This document shows positions 55,949 through 64,000 of a stretch of 64,000 nt of DNA, piece by piece. This stretch comes from Streptomyces sp. CGMCC 4.7035 (GTDB lineage: Bacteria > Actinomycetota > Actinomycetes > Streptomycetales > Streptomycetaceae), in NCBI RefSeq assembly GCF_031583065.1, contig NZ_CP134053.1:7047001-7111000 (forward strand), read 5' to 3'. The notes beneath the pieces were generated by a model that saw only the letters and a list, made by a program, of their open reading frames with translations, had not been told where the DNA came from and searched no databases. Position 1 is the stretch's first letter, and every line of letters begins with the position of its first letter. A program made the translations under genes and the position numbers.

Positions 55949-56959
55949 ATGGTGAAGATCACGGACGTGGCACGGCACGCGGGCGTGTCCCCCAGCACCG
56001 TCTCGTACGCCCTCAGCGGCAAGCGCCCGATCTCCGAGGAGACCCGGCAGCGCATCGAGGCGTCCATCCGCGAGCTGGGCTACCGCCCGCACGCCGGCGC
56101 CCGGGCGCTGGCCAGCAGCAGGTCGAACGTGCTGGCGCTGGTGATCCCGCTGCGCGCCGGCATCCATGTCCCCGTGGTGATGCAGTTCGCGGTGTCGGTG
56201 GTGACGGCCGCGCGCCGGCACGACCACGACGTGCTGCTGCTCACGCAGGAGGAGGGGGAGGAGGGGTTGCGCAGGGTGGCGGACACGGCGCTCGTGGACG
56301 CGCTGATCGTCATGGACGTACAGCTCCACGACCCGCGCCTGCCGTTGCTGCGCTCCCTCGACCGGCCGTCCGTGATGATCGGTTTCCCCCAGGAGCCCGC
56401 CGGCCTCACCTGCATCGACCTCGACTTCATGGCGGCGGGCGAGCTGTGCGTGGAGCGGCTGGCGGGGCTCGGCCACCGGGTCGTGGCGCTGGTCGGCTCG
56501 CCGCCCGAGGTGTACGTGCGGGAGACGGCGTTCGCCCAGCGGGTGGTGCAGGGTTTCACGGCCGCCGCCGACCGCAACGGGCTCACCTCCTCCATCCACC
56601 CGTGCGAGGCGGCGCCGGCCGCCGCCCGCCGGGTCGCCGAACAACTGCTGCGCGAGCAACCCGCGCTGACCGGGGTCGTCGTCCACAACGAGGCGATCCT
56701 CGAACCGCTGATCGACGCCTTCGAGCAGCTGGGTCTGCGTGTCCCCGGTGACCTGTCCATCACCGCGATCTGCCCGGACGAGCTCGCCGAGTCCCTCCGC
56801 GTCCCGGTCACCTCGATCGCCCTGCCGTCCACCGAGCTGGGTGCGCGGGCCGTGGAGCTGCTGATGAAGAAGCTGGGCGGTGCGGCCGTGCCCGAGGCGA
56901 CACTCCTGCCGCCCCGGCTGACCGAACGCGCGAGCACGGCGCCGCGCGACACGCCCTGA
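55949..56959 (+). CDS. LacI-family repressor
   Basis: 336 residues. The helix-turn-helix VKITDVARHAGVSPSTVSYALSGKRPISEETRQRIEA is at the N-terminus, the periplasmic-binding-protein-like sensor domain from about 60. It sits between the GH31 and GH3 genes, inside the operon, and the two palindromes at 50431-50471 are its likely operators. It should be relieved by an imported disaccharide or xyloside. Confidence 0.92.
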   Translation: MVKITDVARHAGVSPSTVSYALSGKRPISEETRQRIEASIRELGYRPHAGARALASSRSNVLALVIPLRAGIHVPVVMQFAVSVVTAARRHDHDVLLLTQEEGEEGLRRVADTALVDALIVMDVQLHDPRLPLLRSLDRPSVMIGFPQEPAGLTCIDLDFMAAGELCVERLAGLGHRVVALVGSPPEVYVRETAFAQRVVQGFTAAADRNGLTSSIHPCEAAPAAARRVAEQLLREQPALTGVVVHNEAILEPLIDAFEQLGLRVPGDLSITAICPDELAESLRVPVTSIALPSTELGARAVELLMKKLGGAAVPEATLLPPRLTERASTAPRDTP

Positions 56960-56999
56960 AATTCCGGATGTGCAAGGCCCTACCCGAAGGAGCCGTGAC

Positions 57000-59906
57000 G
57001 TGAAAGGCAACACAGGAAGACGCAGAACCACCCTCCTCGTGGCGCTCGCGCTGATCGCGGGCCTGGGAGCCACGGTCCCCGCTCAAGCGGACGACCCGGC
57101 GTATCCCTTCCGCGACCCGAACCTCCCGGTGAACCAGCGTGTCGACGACCTGCTCTCCCGCCTCACCCTCGACGAGAAGATCTCCCTCCTCCACCAGTAC
57201 GAGCCCGCGATACCCCGCCTCGGCATCCAGTCGTTCCGCACCGGGACCGAGGCCCTGCACGGGGTGGCCTGGCTCGGCAAGGCGACCGTGTTCCCGCAGG
57301 CGATCGGGCTTGCCTCCACCTGGGACCCGGCACTGATCCGGCAGGTCGGCTCGGCGGTCGGCGACGAGGCACGCGGCTTCCAGCAGCAACGCCCGGCCGG
57401 CTGGGGCCTCAACCTGTGGGCGCCCGTGGCGAACCTGCTGCGCGACCCGCGCTGGGGCCGCAACGAGGAGGGCTACTCCGAGGACCCGTACCTCACCGGC
57501 TCGATCTCGACGGCGTACGGCAAGGGCCTGACCGGCGGCGATCCGGACCATCTGAAGACGGCACCCACGATCAAGCACTTCCTGGCCAACAACAACGAGT
57601 ACCACCGCGACACCACGTCCTCCGAGCTGCGCCCGCGCGTGCTGAAGGAGTACGACGAGCAGGCTTTCAAGCCGGCGATCGAGGCGGACGCGGCAACGGG
57701 CGTGATGTCGTCCTACAACCTCGTCAACGGCCGCCCGAACACGGTGAACCCGGCCATGGACGACACCGTGCGCACCTGGACCTCGCAGGACCTGCTGAAC
57801 GTCACCGACGCCGCCGCGCCGGGCAACCTGGTCGGCAGCCAGAAGTACTACGGCACCCAGACCGAGGCGGACGCGGCGGCCTTGAAGGCGGGCATCGACA
57901 GCTTCACGGAGAACGACGCGAACTCCGGGCCGACGACGACCGCGATCAAGTCCGCGTTGTCCACAGGCCTGTTGAAGGAGTCGGACGTCGACGAGGCCGC
58001 GCGGCATGTGCTGAGCATCCGCGTGCGGCTCGGCGAGTTCGACCCGGGCGGCGGCAAGTACGGGTCGATCGACGCGTCGGTGATCGACAGCCCGGCTCAC
58101 CGGAAGCTGGCGCGTGAGGCGGCGACCGAGGCGGCGGTCCTGCTGAAGAACGACGGCGGGGCGCTGCCGCTGAAGAAGTCCGGGAGCGCGGCGGTGGTGG
58201 GCCCGCTCGCCGACACCCTCTACACGGACTGGTACTCCGGCACCCTCCCCTACGCGGTCACTCCGAAGGACGGCATCGCGGCGAAGCTCGGCACGGCGGT
58301 GGCGAGCAGCGAGGGTGTGGACCGTATCGCCCTGAAGAACACGGCGACCGGGAAGTACGTGACGGCGGGGACGGGCGACTCGGGCGCGGCCCTGAAGGAG
58401 ACGGCGGACACAGGTACGGCTTCCCAATTCGACGCGTTCGACTGGGGATCGGGCATCGTCACGCTGCGCTCGGCCGCCAACGGCAAGTACGTCGGCTACA
58501 ACTGGTCGAACTTCGTCAACAACCAGACGCAGCCGAACGGCTGGTTCGTGCAGCAGCAGTTCAAGCTGGAGCGACAGGACGACGGGTCGTACCTGCTGCG
58601 CTACGCGGGATACGAGACCGGTGAGTCCTGGTGGTCGAACCCGGTGTACCTGGGCCCGACGGGCGACGACGGCACGCTCGGCCTGGTCGGCAAGGACAAG
58701 GCGGCGCACTACACGAAGGACGTGGTCCGCGACGGTGCCGCCGAGGCGGTCGCGGCGGTCAAGGGCAAGGACACGGCGGTCGTGGTGATCGGCTCGATGC
58801 CTGCGATCAACGGCCGCGAGGCCCACGACCGCACGGACATGGGCCTGGCCCCGTCGCAGGAGGCCCTGGTCAAGGCGGTACGCGCGGCCAATCCCAAGAC
58901 GGTGGTGATCGTCGAGAACAGCTACCCCACCACGCTCGGCGCGCTGCAGAAGGAGGTCCCGGCCCTGCTGTGGACCACGCACGCGGGGCAGGAGACGGGC
59001 AACGCGCTGGCCGATGTGCTGTACGGCGACGCGAACCCGGCGGGGCGGCTCACCCAGACGTGGTACCGCTCGGAGTCCGACCTTCCGTCGATCCTGGACT
59101 ACGACATCATCAAGTCCGACCGGACGTACCAGTACTTCAAGGGGCAGGCGCTCTATCCGTTCGGGTACGGGCTGTCGTACACGAGCTTCCGCTACGGGGA
59201 GCTGAAGCGGACGGACGGCGGCTACGAGGTGGCGGTGACGAACACGGGCCGGCTGGCGGGCGATGAGGTCGTGCAGCTGTACACCCACCAGCGGGTCTCG
59301 CGTGACAAACAACCCCTGAAGCAGCTGAAGGCGTTCGCGAGGGTGTCGCTGAAGCCGGGTGAGACGAAGACGGTTCGGCTGAAGGTACGGCCGTCGGACC
59401 TCGCGCACTGGGACGTCACGCACTCGAAGTGGGTGGTGGAGACGGGGACGTACGACGTGATGGTCGGCGCGTCGTCGGCGGACATCCGGGCGCGGGCGGC
59501 CTGGCAGGTGAAGGGCGAGACGATCCCGTCCCGGGACCTGTCGAAGGTCACGCGCGCCGAGAACTTCGACGACTACAGCGGGATCGAGCTGGTGGACGAG
59601 TCGAAGGTGAGCGGGACGGCGGTGGCGGCTTCCGCGGACGGGGCGTGGCTGAAGTTCGCGGACACACGGCTGGGGTCGGGGGCCTCTTCGCTGACCGCCC
59701 GGTTGGCGGGCGCATCCGGCACGGTCGAGGTCCGGCTCGGCTCCCCCACGGGCACGCTGGTCGGCACGGCACACTTCGACGGCACGTCGTCGCCGTACAC
59801 GTACGAGACGGTGACGGCCCCGCTGACGGCGGCGGCGAAGGGCCATCGGGATGTGTACCTCGTACTGAGCGGAGGTGTGCGCCTGTCGACGTTCAGCCTG
59901 GGCTGA
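57000..59906 (+). CDS. secreted beta-glucosidase/beta-xylosidase, GH3, with inserted beta-trefoil-like domain
   Basis: 968 residues from GTG 57000, GGAG 9 nt upstream. Signal peptide (RRRTTLLVALALIAGLGATVPAQA). GH3 N-terminal barrel: YEPAIPRLGIQSFRTGTEALHGVAWLG, DPRWGRNEEGYSEDPYLTG, the catalytic Asp in LLNVTDAAAPG. The C-terminal GH3 domain is interrupted at about residues 440-550 by a fascin/ricin-like fold (VDRIALKNTATGKYVTAG, TLRSAANGKYVGYN), and a fibronectin-like and a CBM6-like domain follow. It would act outside the cell, releasing glucose or xylose from oligosaccharides for the transporter. Confidence 0.9.
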   Translation: MKGNTGRRRTTLLVALALIAGLGATVPAQADDPAYPFRDPNLPVNQRVDDLLSRLTLDEKISLLHQYEPAIPRLGIQSFRTGTEALHGVAWLGKATVFPQAIGLASTWDPALIRQVGSAVGDEARGFQQQRPAGWGLNLWAPVANLLRDPRWGRNEEGYSEDPYLTGSISTAYGKGLTGGDPDHLKTAPTIKHFLANNNEYHRDTTSSELRPRVLKEYDEQAFKPAIEADAATGVMSSYNLVNGRPNTVNPAMDDTVRTWTSQDLLNVTDAAAPGNLVGSQKYYGTQTEADAAALKAGIDSFTENDANSGPTTTAIKSALSTGLLKESDVDEAARHVLSIRVRLGEFDPGGGKYGSIDASVIDSPAHRKLAREAATEAAVLLKNDGGALPLKKSGSAAVVGPLADTLYTDWYSGTLPYAVTPKDGIAAKLGTAVASSEGVDRIALKNTATGKYVTAGTGDSGAALKETADTGTASQFDAFDWGSGIVTLRSAANGKYVGYNWSNFVNNQTQPNGWFVQQQFKLERQDDGSYLLRYAGYETGESWWSNPVYLGPTGDDGTLGLVGKDKAAHYTKDVVRDGAAEAVAAVKGKDTAVVVIGSMPAINGREAHDRTDMGLAPSQEALVKAVRAANPKTVVIVENSYPTTLGALQKEVPALLWTTHAGQETGNALADVLYGDANPAGRLTQTWYRSESDLPSILDYDIIKSDRTYQYFKGQALYPFGYGLSYTSFRYGELKRTDGGYEVAVTNTGRLAGDEVVQLYTHQRVSRDKQPLKQLKAFARVSLKPGETKTVRLKVRPSDLAHWDVTHSKWVVETGTYDVMVGASSADIRARAAWQVKGETIPSRDLSKVTRAENFDDYSGIELVDESKVSGTAVAASADGAWLKFADTRLGSGASSLTARLAGASGTVEVRLGSPTGTLVGTAHFDGTSSPYTYETVTAPLTAAAKGHRDVYLVLSGGVRLSTFSLG

Positions 59907-60002
59907 CCGGCGACCGGTCGGTCAGCGGCGGATGACCCACGCGAGAGGATGGCGCCCACAGATGTCCGAGCCGTACCAGCCGTCCTCGTCCGTGCCAACG
60001 AC

Positions 60003-60036
60003 AAAGGCCCTGTTGCTCAAGAGCAACAGGGCCTTG
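60003..60036. terminator. intrinsic terminator after tmRNA
   Basis: AAGGCCCTGTTGCTC (60004-60018) pairs perfectly with GAGCAACAGGGCCTT (60021-60035) around a 2-nt loop. It also faces the GH3 operon and may end it from the other side. Confidence 0.9.
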
Positions 60037-60049
60037 CCCACATGGGGTA

Positions 60050-60453
60050 AGTGGAGATGGCGGGAATCGAACCCGCGTCCAACGGTGCGGAACCAGGGCT
60101 TCTCCGTGTGCAGTTCGCTTCGATTTTCTCGGCCCCGGAGATCACGCGAACAAGTCTCCGACGGGCTCAGTCACTGTTTGGTTTCCCTCTTCACCCCGTG
60201 ACCGGGATCAAGGTTTAGTCCCCTAGCTGATGCCAGGATCCGGGTCGGGAACAGCCCCGGGCTGACACTCCCCTGAGTAAGGGGCAGTCGCCTAACTACC
60301 TAGATCAGGCAGCGAGGGCGAACTGCGTCGCCTTGGGAGAATCGCTCTTAACAGTGGCGATTATTTTTTTCGGCCTGTGGTTTACGAGATCATGGCCGCT
60401 TCCTCGACACGCTTCCCCTGCCTCGACATCCGCTGTCGAAACCGATCATCCCC
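60050..60453 (-). ncRNA. ssrA: transfer-messenger RNA
   Basis: The 5' end GGGGATGATCGGTTTCGACAG pairs with the 3' end CATCTCC after the T arm GCGGGTTCGATTCCCGC, as in tRNA-Ala-like tmRNA. The A-rich stretch before the resume codon (AAAAAAATAATC) is followed by a reading frame giving ATVKSDSPKATQFALAA and a TGA stop (60311-60354, leftward). The ALAA ending is the universal degradation tag. It rescues ribosomes on broken mRNAs with SmpB, whose gene is next on the same strand. Confidence 0.93.
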
Positions 60454-60556
60454 ATGTTGTTTTTTCAAACCCTCTCGCGAGGGGGCCGCACCCGCCCTGG
60501 GGTGCGATGCCATCGTACGTGACCAACGCACGCCGATGCCACCATATTCCCCGCCG

Positions 60557-61111
60557 CTACGCGCCGCGCTGCCGGCGCTTCGCCGCCGCGATGGCGCGGG
60601 CCGACTCCCGGCGGTCCTGCTGCTCACGCAGCGTCTGCCGCTTGTCGTACTCCTTCTTGCCCCGTGCGAGAGCGATCTCGGCCTTGGCCCGGCCGTCCTT
60701 GAAGTACAGCGCGAGGGGCACGATCGTGTGACCCGTCTCCTGGGCCTTCGCCTCCAGCTTGTCGATCTCCTCGCGGTGCAGCAGCAGCTTCCGCTTGCGG
60801 CGCACGGAGTGGTTGGTCCAGGTCCCCTGGCTGTACTCGGGAATGTGGGCGTTGTGCAGCCACGCCTCGTTCCCGTCGATCTGCACGAAGCCGTCGACGA
60901 GCGAGGCACGCCCCTGCCGCAGCGACTTCACCTCGGTGCCGGACAGGACGAGACCCGCCTCGTAGGTGTCGATGATCGCGTAGTCGTGGCGCGCCTTCTT
61001 GTTCTGCGCGACGATCTTGCGCTTGCCGCCCTTCTCGCCGTCCCTGGACTTGGCGGCCGTCCCCTGCTGCTTCTGCTGGGACTCTTTCGGTACGTACATT
61101 CCCTTGGCCAT
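60557..61111 (-). CDS. smpB: tmRNA-binding protein SmpB
   Basis: 184 residues from ATG 61111 (61123 and 61099 are alternatives; none has a strong Shine-Dalgarno). After a Lys/Gln-rich leader the SmpB core reads [68 protein letters not shown] and ends with the basic tail [24 protein letters not shown]. It delivers tmRNA to stalled ribosomes; ssrA follows 104 bp downstream. Confidence 0.96.
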   Translation of the reverse strand: MAKGMYVPKESQQKQQGTAAKSRDGEKGGKRKIVAQNKKARHDYAIIDTYEAGLVLSGTEVKSLRQGRASLVDGFVQIDGNEAWLHNAHIPEYSQGTWTNHSVRRKRKLLLHREEIDKLEAKAQETGHTIVPLALYFKDGRAKAEIALARGKKEYDKRQTLREQQDRRESARAIAAAKRRQRGA

Positions 61112-61168
61112 AGTGACAGCCATTTTCGCACTAGTGGGGGGTGGAAGGGAAAGCCGATTACCGAGGGG

Positions 61169-62344
61169 TCACGAGGTGTCACCCAGGCCGCTCAGCACGG
61201 TCTCCGCCCGCTCCAGCGCCTCGTCGTCGGCCTCCAGGTCGGGGGTGATGCCGCGGCCGTCGACGCTGTGGCCCGAGGGGGTGCGGTAGTGCCCGACGGT
61301 CAGCTCCGCCACGGAGCCGTCGGGGAGGCGGCTCGGCATCTGGACCGAGCCCTTGCCGAAGGTGCGGGTACCCACGACCACGGCCCGGCCACGGTCCTGG
61401 AGGGCACCGGTGAGCAGTTCGGCCGCGCTCATCGTCCCGCCGTCGACGAGCGCGACCACGGGTCTGGTGGTGTCGCCGCCCGGGTCGGCGTGCAAGGCGC
61501 GCTGCGCGCCGTGGACGTCGTACGTCGCCACGAGCCCGCCGTCGAGGAAGGCGGACGCGGCGGTGACGGCCTCGGTGACCAGACCGCCGGAGTTGCCGCG
61601 CAGATCGAGGACGATGCCGGCGTCGTCGGGCGCGGCCGCCACAGCGTTGCGTACGAGGTCGCCGGACCCCTTGGTGAACGCCGCGATCTTGATCATGGTG
61701 ATGTCTCCGGCGAGCCGCCGCACGGTCACCGAGTCCGTGGACAGCGTGGCCCGGCGCAGTACCTCGCTCCATGTGCGCGTGCCGCGCTGCAGCCCGAGCC
61801 GGACCCGGGTGCCGACGGCCGCCTCGTCGGTGTCGCCGTCACCGTCACCGCGCAGTAAGGAGACGACCTCGGTGACGGGCCTGCCGTCGACGTCCTCGCC
61901 GTCGACGCTGCGCAACCGGTCGCCCTTGCGAATCCCGGCGGCGGCCGCGGGCGAGCCGGACTGCACCCGGGTCACCTCGATCCGGCCGTCGCTCTCACGC
62001 CGGGCGGAAAGACCGACACCGGTGTACTGGCCGTCGAGGGCCTCCTCGAACTCCTGGTACTCGCCCTGGGAGTAGACGGCGCTCCAGCGGTCACCGCTGC
62101 GGCTGACGGCGCGCTCGGCGGCCTCCATCGGAGACTTGCCGTCGGCCATCGCCTTCGCGGCCGCCTCGGCGACGTCCTCGTGGTGGCCGGCCGGAACCGC
62201 CGGCTCGGCAGAGGGGGTCTTGTGGAGGGTCTCGTCGAACGATCCCGTCGCGGCGCCCGCGACGAGGATGCTCGCGAAGACCAACGTCAGGGCCGCCCCG
62301 TGGCGGATGCGGCGGGGCTGACAGAACAGGTCGCGGCCTGACAT
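61169..62344 (-). CDS. S41 family C-terminal processing peptidase
   Basis: 391 residues from ATG 62344. A signal peptide or anchor (RIRHGAALTLVFASILVAGAA) leads to a PDZ domain (about 110-195, YTGVGLSARRESDGRIEVTRVQSGSPAAAAGIRKGDRLRSVDG) and the S41 catalytic core, with Ser in GGTMSAAELLTGAL and Lys in RTFGKGSVQ, then GITPDLE. It degrades or trims extracytoplasmic proteins. It lies directly downstream of ftsX on the same strand; a terminator separates them, so coupling to division is only positional. Confidence 0.92.
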   Translation of the reverse strand: MSGRDLFCQPRRIRHGAALTLVFASILVAGAATGSFDETLHKTPSAEPAVPAGHHEDVAEAAAKAMADGKSPMEAAERAVSRSGDRWSAVYSQGEYQEFEEALDGQYTGVGLSARRESDGRIEVTRVQSGSPAAAAGIRKGDRLRSVDGEDVDGRPVTEVVSLLRGDGDGDTDEAAVGTRVRLGLQRGTRTWSEVLRRATLSTDSVTVRRLAGDITMIKIAAFTKGSGDLVRNAVAAAPDDAGIVLDLRGNSGGLVTEAVTAASAFLDGGLVATYDVHGAQRALHADPGGDTTRPVVALVDGGTMSAAELLTGALQDRGRAVVVGTRTFGKGSVQMPSRLPDGSVAELTVGHYRTPSGHSVDGRGITPDLEADDEALERAETVLSGLGDTS

Positions 62345-62366
62345 GCGGGTGAGTCTAGGACAACGC

Positions 62367-62402
62367 ACGAGGCCGTACGGGCGGTTGCCCGTACGGCCTC
62401 GT
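62367..62402. terminator. terminator between ftsX and the S41 protease gene
   Basis: ACGAGGCCGTACGGGC (62367-62382) pairs perfectly with GCCCGTACGGCCTCGT (62387-62402) around GGTT. Confidence 0.9.
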
Positions 62403-62411
62403 TGGCATGCG

Positions 62412-63329
62412 TCACACCTTCAGGTACTTGCGCAACGCGAAGAACGCGGCAAGCGCCGGCATCAGGAAACTCGCGGCGAGGATGAGCGGAAGCTTGGTGA
62501 GGACCGCGTCCCAGCCGACGAAATTGATGAGTTGGAGCTTCTCGGACAGCGCCACGCCGTGGTCGATCACGAAGTACTGCCCGAGGACGAGGAAGGTGCA
62601 GGCGATGGTGCCGCCGATGAGTCCGGCGACCGCGGCCTCCATGATGAACGGCGCCTGGATGTAGAAGCCGGAGGCGCCCACCAGCCGCATGATGCCGGTC
62701 TCACGACGACGGCTGAACGCGGAGACGCGCACCGTGTTGATGATCAGCAGGAGCGCCACGAACAGCATCACGATCATCACCAGGAGCGCCGCCCCGTTGA
62801 GATACCCCAGCAGCTTGAAAAGGTTGTCCAGGATGCCCTTTTGGTCCTGCACGGACTGCACGCCGGCCCGGCCGTTGAAGGCGCTCGCGATGACCTGGTA
62901 CTGCTCGGGGTTCTTCAGCTTGATGCGGTACGACTCCTGCATCTGGTCCGGCGTGAGCGAGCTGGCCAGCGGGGAGTCGCCGAACTGTTCCTTGTAGTGC
63001 TTGTAGGCCTGGTCCTGCGACTCGTACAGGACCTTGTCGACCACCGACATCTTGTCCAGGTCGGTCTTGATCTGTTCCTTCTGCTCGGTGGTCACCGCGC
63101 CCTTGGCGCAGTTGGGGTCGGACTCTGCGTCGCTCTTGTTGCAGAGGAAGATCGAGACGTTGACCTTGTCGTACCAGTAGCCCTTCATCTGGTTGACCTG
63201 GTCGCTCATCAGGAGCGAACCGCCGAACAGGGCCAGGGAGAGGCCGACGGAGACGATGACCGCGAAGGTCATCGTCAGGTTGCGGCGGAGACCGACACCA
63301 ATCTCCGAGAGAACGAACTGCGCGCGCAT
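62412..63329 (-). CDS. ftsX: cell-division protein FtsX
   Basis: 305 residues. Transmembrane helix 1 (NLTMTFAVIVSVGLSLALFGG) is followed by an extracellular domain of ~130 residues with two Cys (FLCNKSDAESDPNCAKG) and by helices 2-4 with FtsX motifs (RVSAFSRRRETGIMRLVGASGFYIQAPFIMEA). With FtsE it forms an ABC-like complex that activates cell-wall hydrolases. 34 bp separate it from ftsE. Confidence 0.95.
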   Translation of the reverse strand: MRAQFVLSEIGVGLRRNLTMTFAVIVSVGLSLALFGGSLLMSDQVNQMKGYWYDKVNVSIFLCNKSDAESDPNCAKGAVTTEQKEQIKTDLDKMSVVDKVLYESQDQAYKHYKEQFGDSPLASSLTPDQMQESYRIKLKNPEQYQVIASAFNGRAGVQSVQDQKGILDNLFKLLGYLNGAALLVMIVMLFVALLLIINTVRVSAFSRRRETGIMRLVGASGFYIQAPFIMEAAVAGLIGGTIACTFLVLGQYFVIDHGVALSEKLQLINFVGWDAVLTKLPLILAASFLMPALAAFFALRKYLKV

Positions 63330-63363
63330 GGCGTCTTCTTGGGGCCTTTCCGTGGACGGTGGA

Positions 63364-64000
63364 TCAGTGCTGGTAGCCGTAGACGCCGCGCGCCTGGTCG
63401 CGGACGAGGCGGCCCTTCTCCAGCTCGATGACGCGCTTGCGCATCTGGTCCACGATGTTCTGGTCGTGGGTCGCCATCACCACGGTCGTGCCCGTCCGGT
63501 TGATCCGGTCGAGCAGCTTCATGATGCCGACGGAGGTCTGCGGGTCGAGGTTGCCGGTGGGCTCGTCGGCGATCAGCAGCTTGGGCCGGTTGACGAAGGC
63601 CCGCGCGATGGCGACGCGCTGCTGCTCGCCACCGGACAGCTCGCCGGGCATCCGGTCCTCCTTGCCGCCGAGCCCGACGAGTTCGAGCACCTGAGGCACG
63701 GACTTGCGGATCTCGCCGCGCGACTTGCCGATGACCTCCTGCGCGAAGGCCACGTTCTCGGCGACCGTCTTGTTCGGCAGGAGGCGGAAGTCCTGGAACA
63801 CCGTCCCCAGCTGGCGGCGCATCTGCGGCACCTTCCAGTTGGAGAGGCGGGCGAGGTCCTTGCCCAGGACGTGCACCTGGCCGTGGCTGGCGCGCTCCTC
63901 GCGCAGGATCAGCCGCAGGAAGGTGGACTTTCCGGAGCCGGAGGACCCCACGAGGAAGACGAACTCGCCCTTCTCCACTTCCAGGGAGACATCCCTCAGG
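63364..64000 (-). CDS. ftsE: cell-division ATP-binding protein FtsE (5' end outside window)
   Basis: The frame enters from the window edge ([16 protein letters not shown] at 64000 leftward) and lacks only the first ~20 residues. All ABC motifs are present: Walker [11 protein letters not shown]-loop [12 protein letters not shown], signature LSGGEQQR, Walker [10 protein letters not shown], and switch THDQ. It hydrolyses ATP to drive FtsX. Confidence 0.96.
   Translation of the reverse strand, partial: LRDVSLEVEKGEFVFLVGSSGSGKSTFLRLILREERASHGQVHVLGKDLARLSNWKVPQMRRQLGTVFQDFRLLPNKTVAENVAFAQEVIGKSRGEIRKSVPQVLELVGLGGKEDRMPGELSGGEQQRVAIARAFVNRPKLLIADEPTGNLDPQTSVGIMKLLDRINRTGTTVVMATHDQNIVDQMRKRVIELEKGRLVRDQARGVYGYQH

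Overview
The window is high-GC Streptomyces chromosome. It has GTG and TTG starts, coupled ATGA/GTGA operons and a run of actinobacterial core genes (murA, hupA, malic enzyme, HelD-type helicase, sigU/rsuA, nnaR/narK, ssrA, smpB, ftsX, ftsE) in an order that, from memory, matches the S. coelicolor core. All homology calls rest on motifs and translations read by eye; nothing was searched.

Layout. (1) 1-6396, chromosome: partial GNAT, IclR regulator, SF2 helicase, a Doc/ribbon-helix-helix toxin-antitoxin pair, an MFS exporter and a tRNA-Cys-like pseudogene. (2) About 6434-23405: an integrated actinomycete integrative and conjugative element (AICE) of about 16.9 kb inside a tRNA-Cys gene, bounded by a perfect 43-bp direct repeat. 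The leftward backbone holds a ParB-like DUF6551 protein, int, xis, a DUF3987 protein, a prim-pol, small Spd-like membrane proteins, a lipoprotein, an FtsK/TraB-like DNA pump and an RRQRL zinc protein. The regulatory end carries pra, nud, mdp and a double-GntR repressor. A lower-GC DUF262 + HEPN pair (21521-23118) sits as cargo next to attR and is the best candidate for an undescribed defence or toxin system. (3) 23421-26689: the displaced tRNA terminator, a truncated TnpB, a SUKH-4 immunity-like protein and a P-loop kinase-like protein. (4) 26555-33282: a xanthine-dehydrogenase-type three-subunit operon and a GH20 hexosaminidase, with the wreck of a sugar ABC permease behind it. (5) 33872-50401: DUF3039, YqgE, murA, hupA, malic enzyme, a probable sRNA, helicase, sigU-rsuA, CGNR regulator, DUF1772, nnaR-narK, and a LysR/MFS divergent pair. 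(6) 50523-59906: a six-gene alpha-xyloside/beta-glucoside uptake and hydrolysis operon with its LacI regulator and two upstream palindromic operators. (7) 60050-64000: tmRNA, smpB, an S41 protease, ftsX and ftsE (cut by the window edge).

How it fits together. The AICE has every expected module: site-specific recombination, replication (prim-pol + DUF3987, with an AT-rich repeat region that is a candidate origin), transfer (TraB-like pump with a palindrome cluster just downstream that is a candidate clt) and regulation. Its leftward genes are punctuated by RNA-like stem-loops. One family occurs three times with covarying stems and a nearly invariant 19-nt loop. Another is a tandem pair of 33-bp units with covarying stems ahead of the DUF6551 gene. 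Both look like undescribed leader elements. The sugar operon forms a closed circuit: a lipoprotein and two permeases import an oligosaccharide, GH31 and GH3 enzymes cleave it, and the LacI protein probably binds the two operators.
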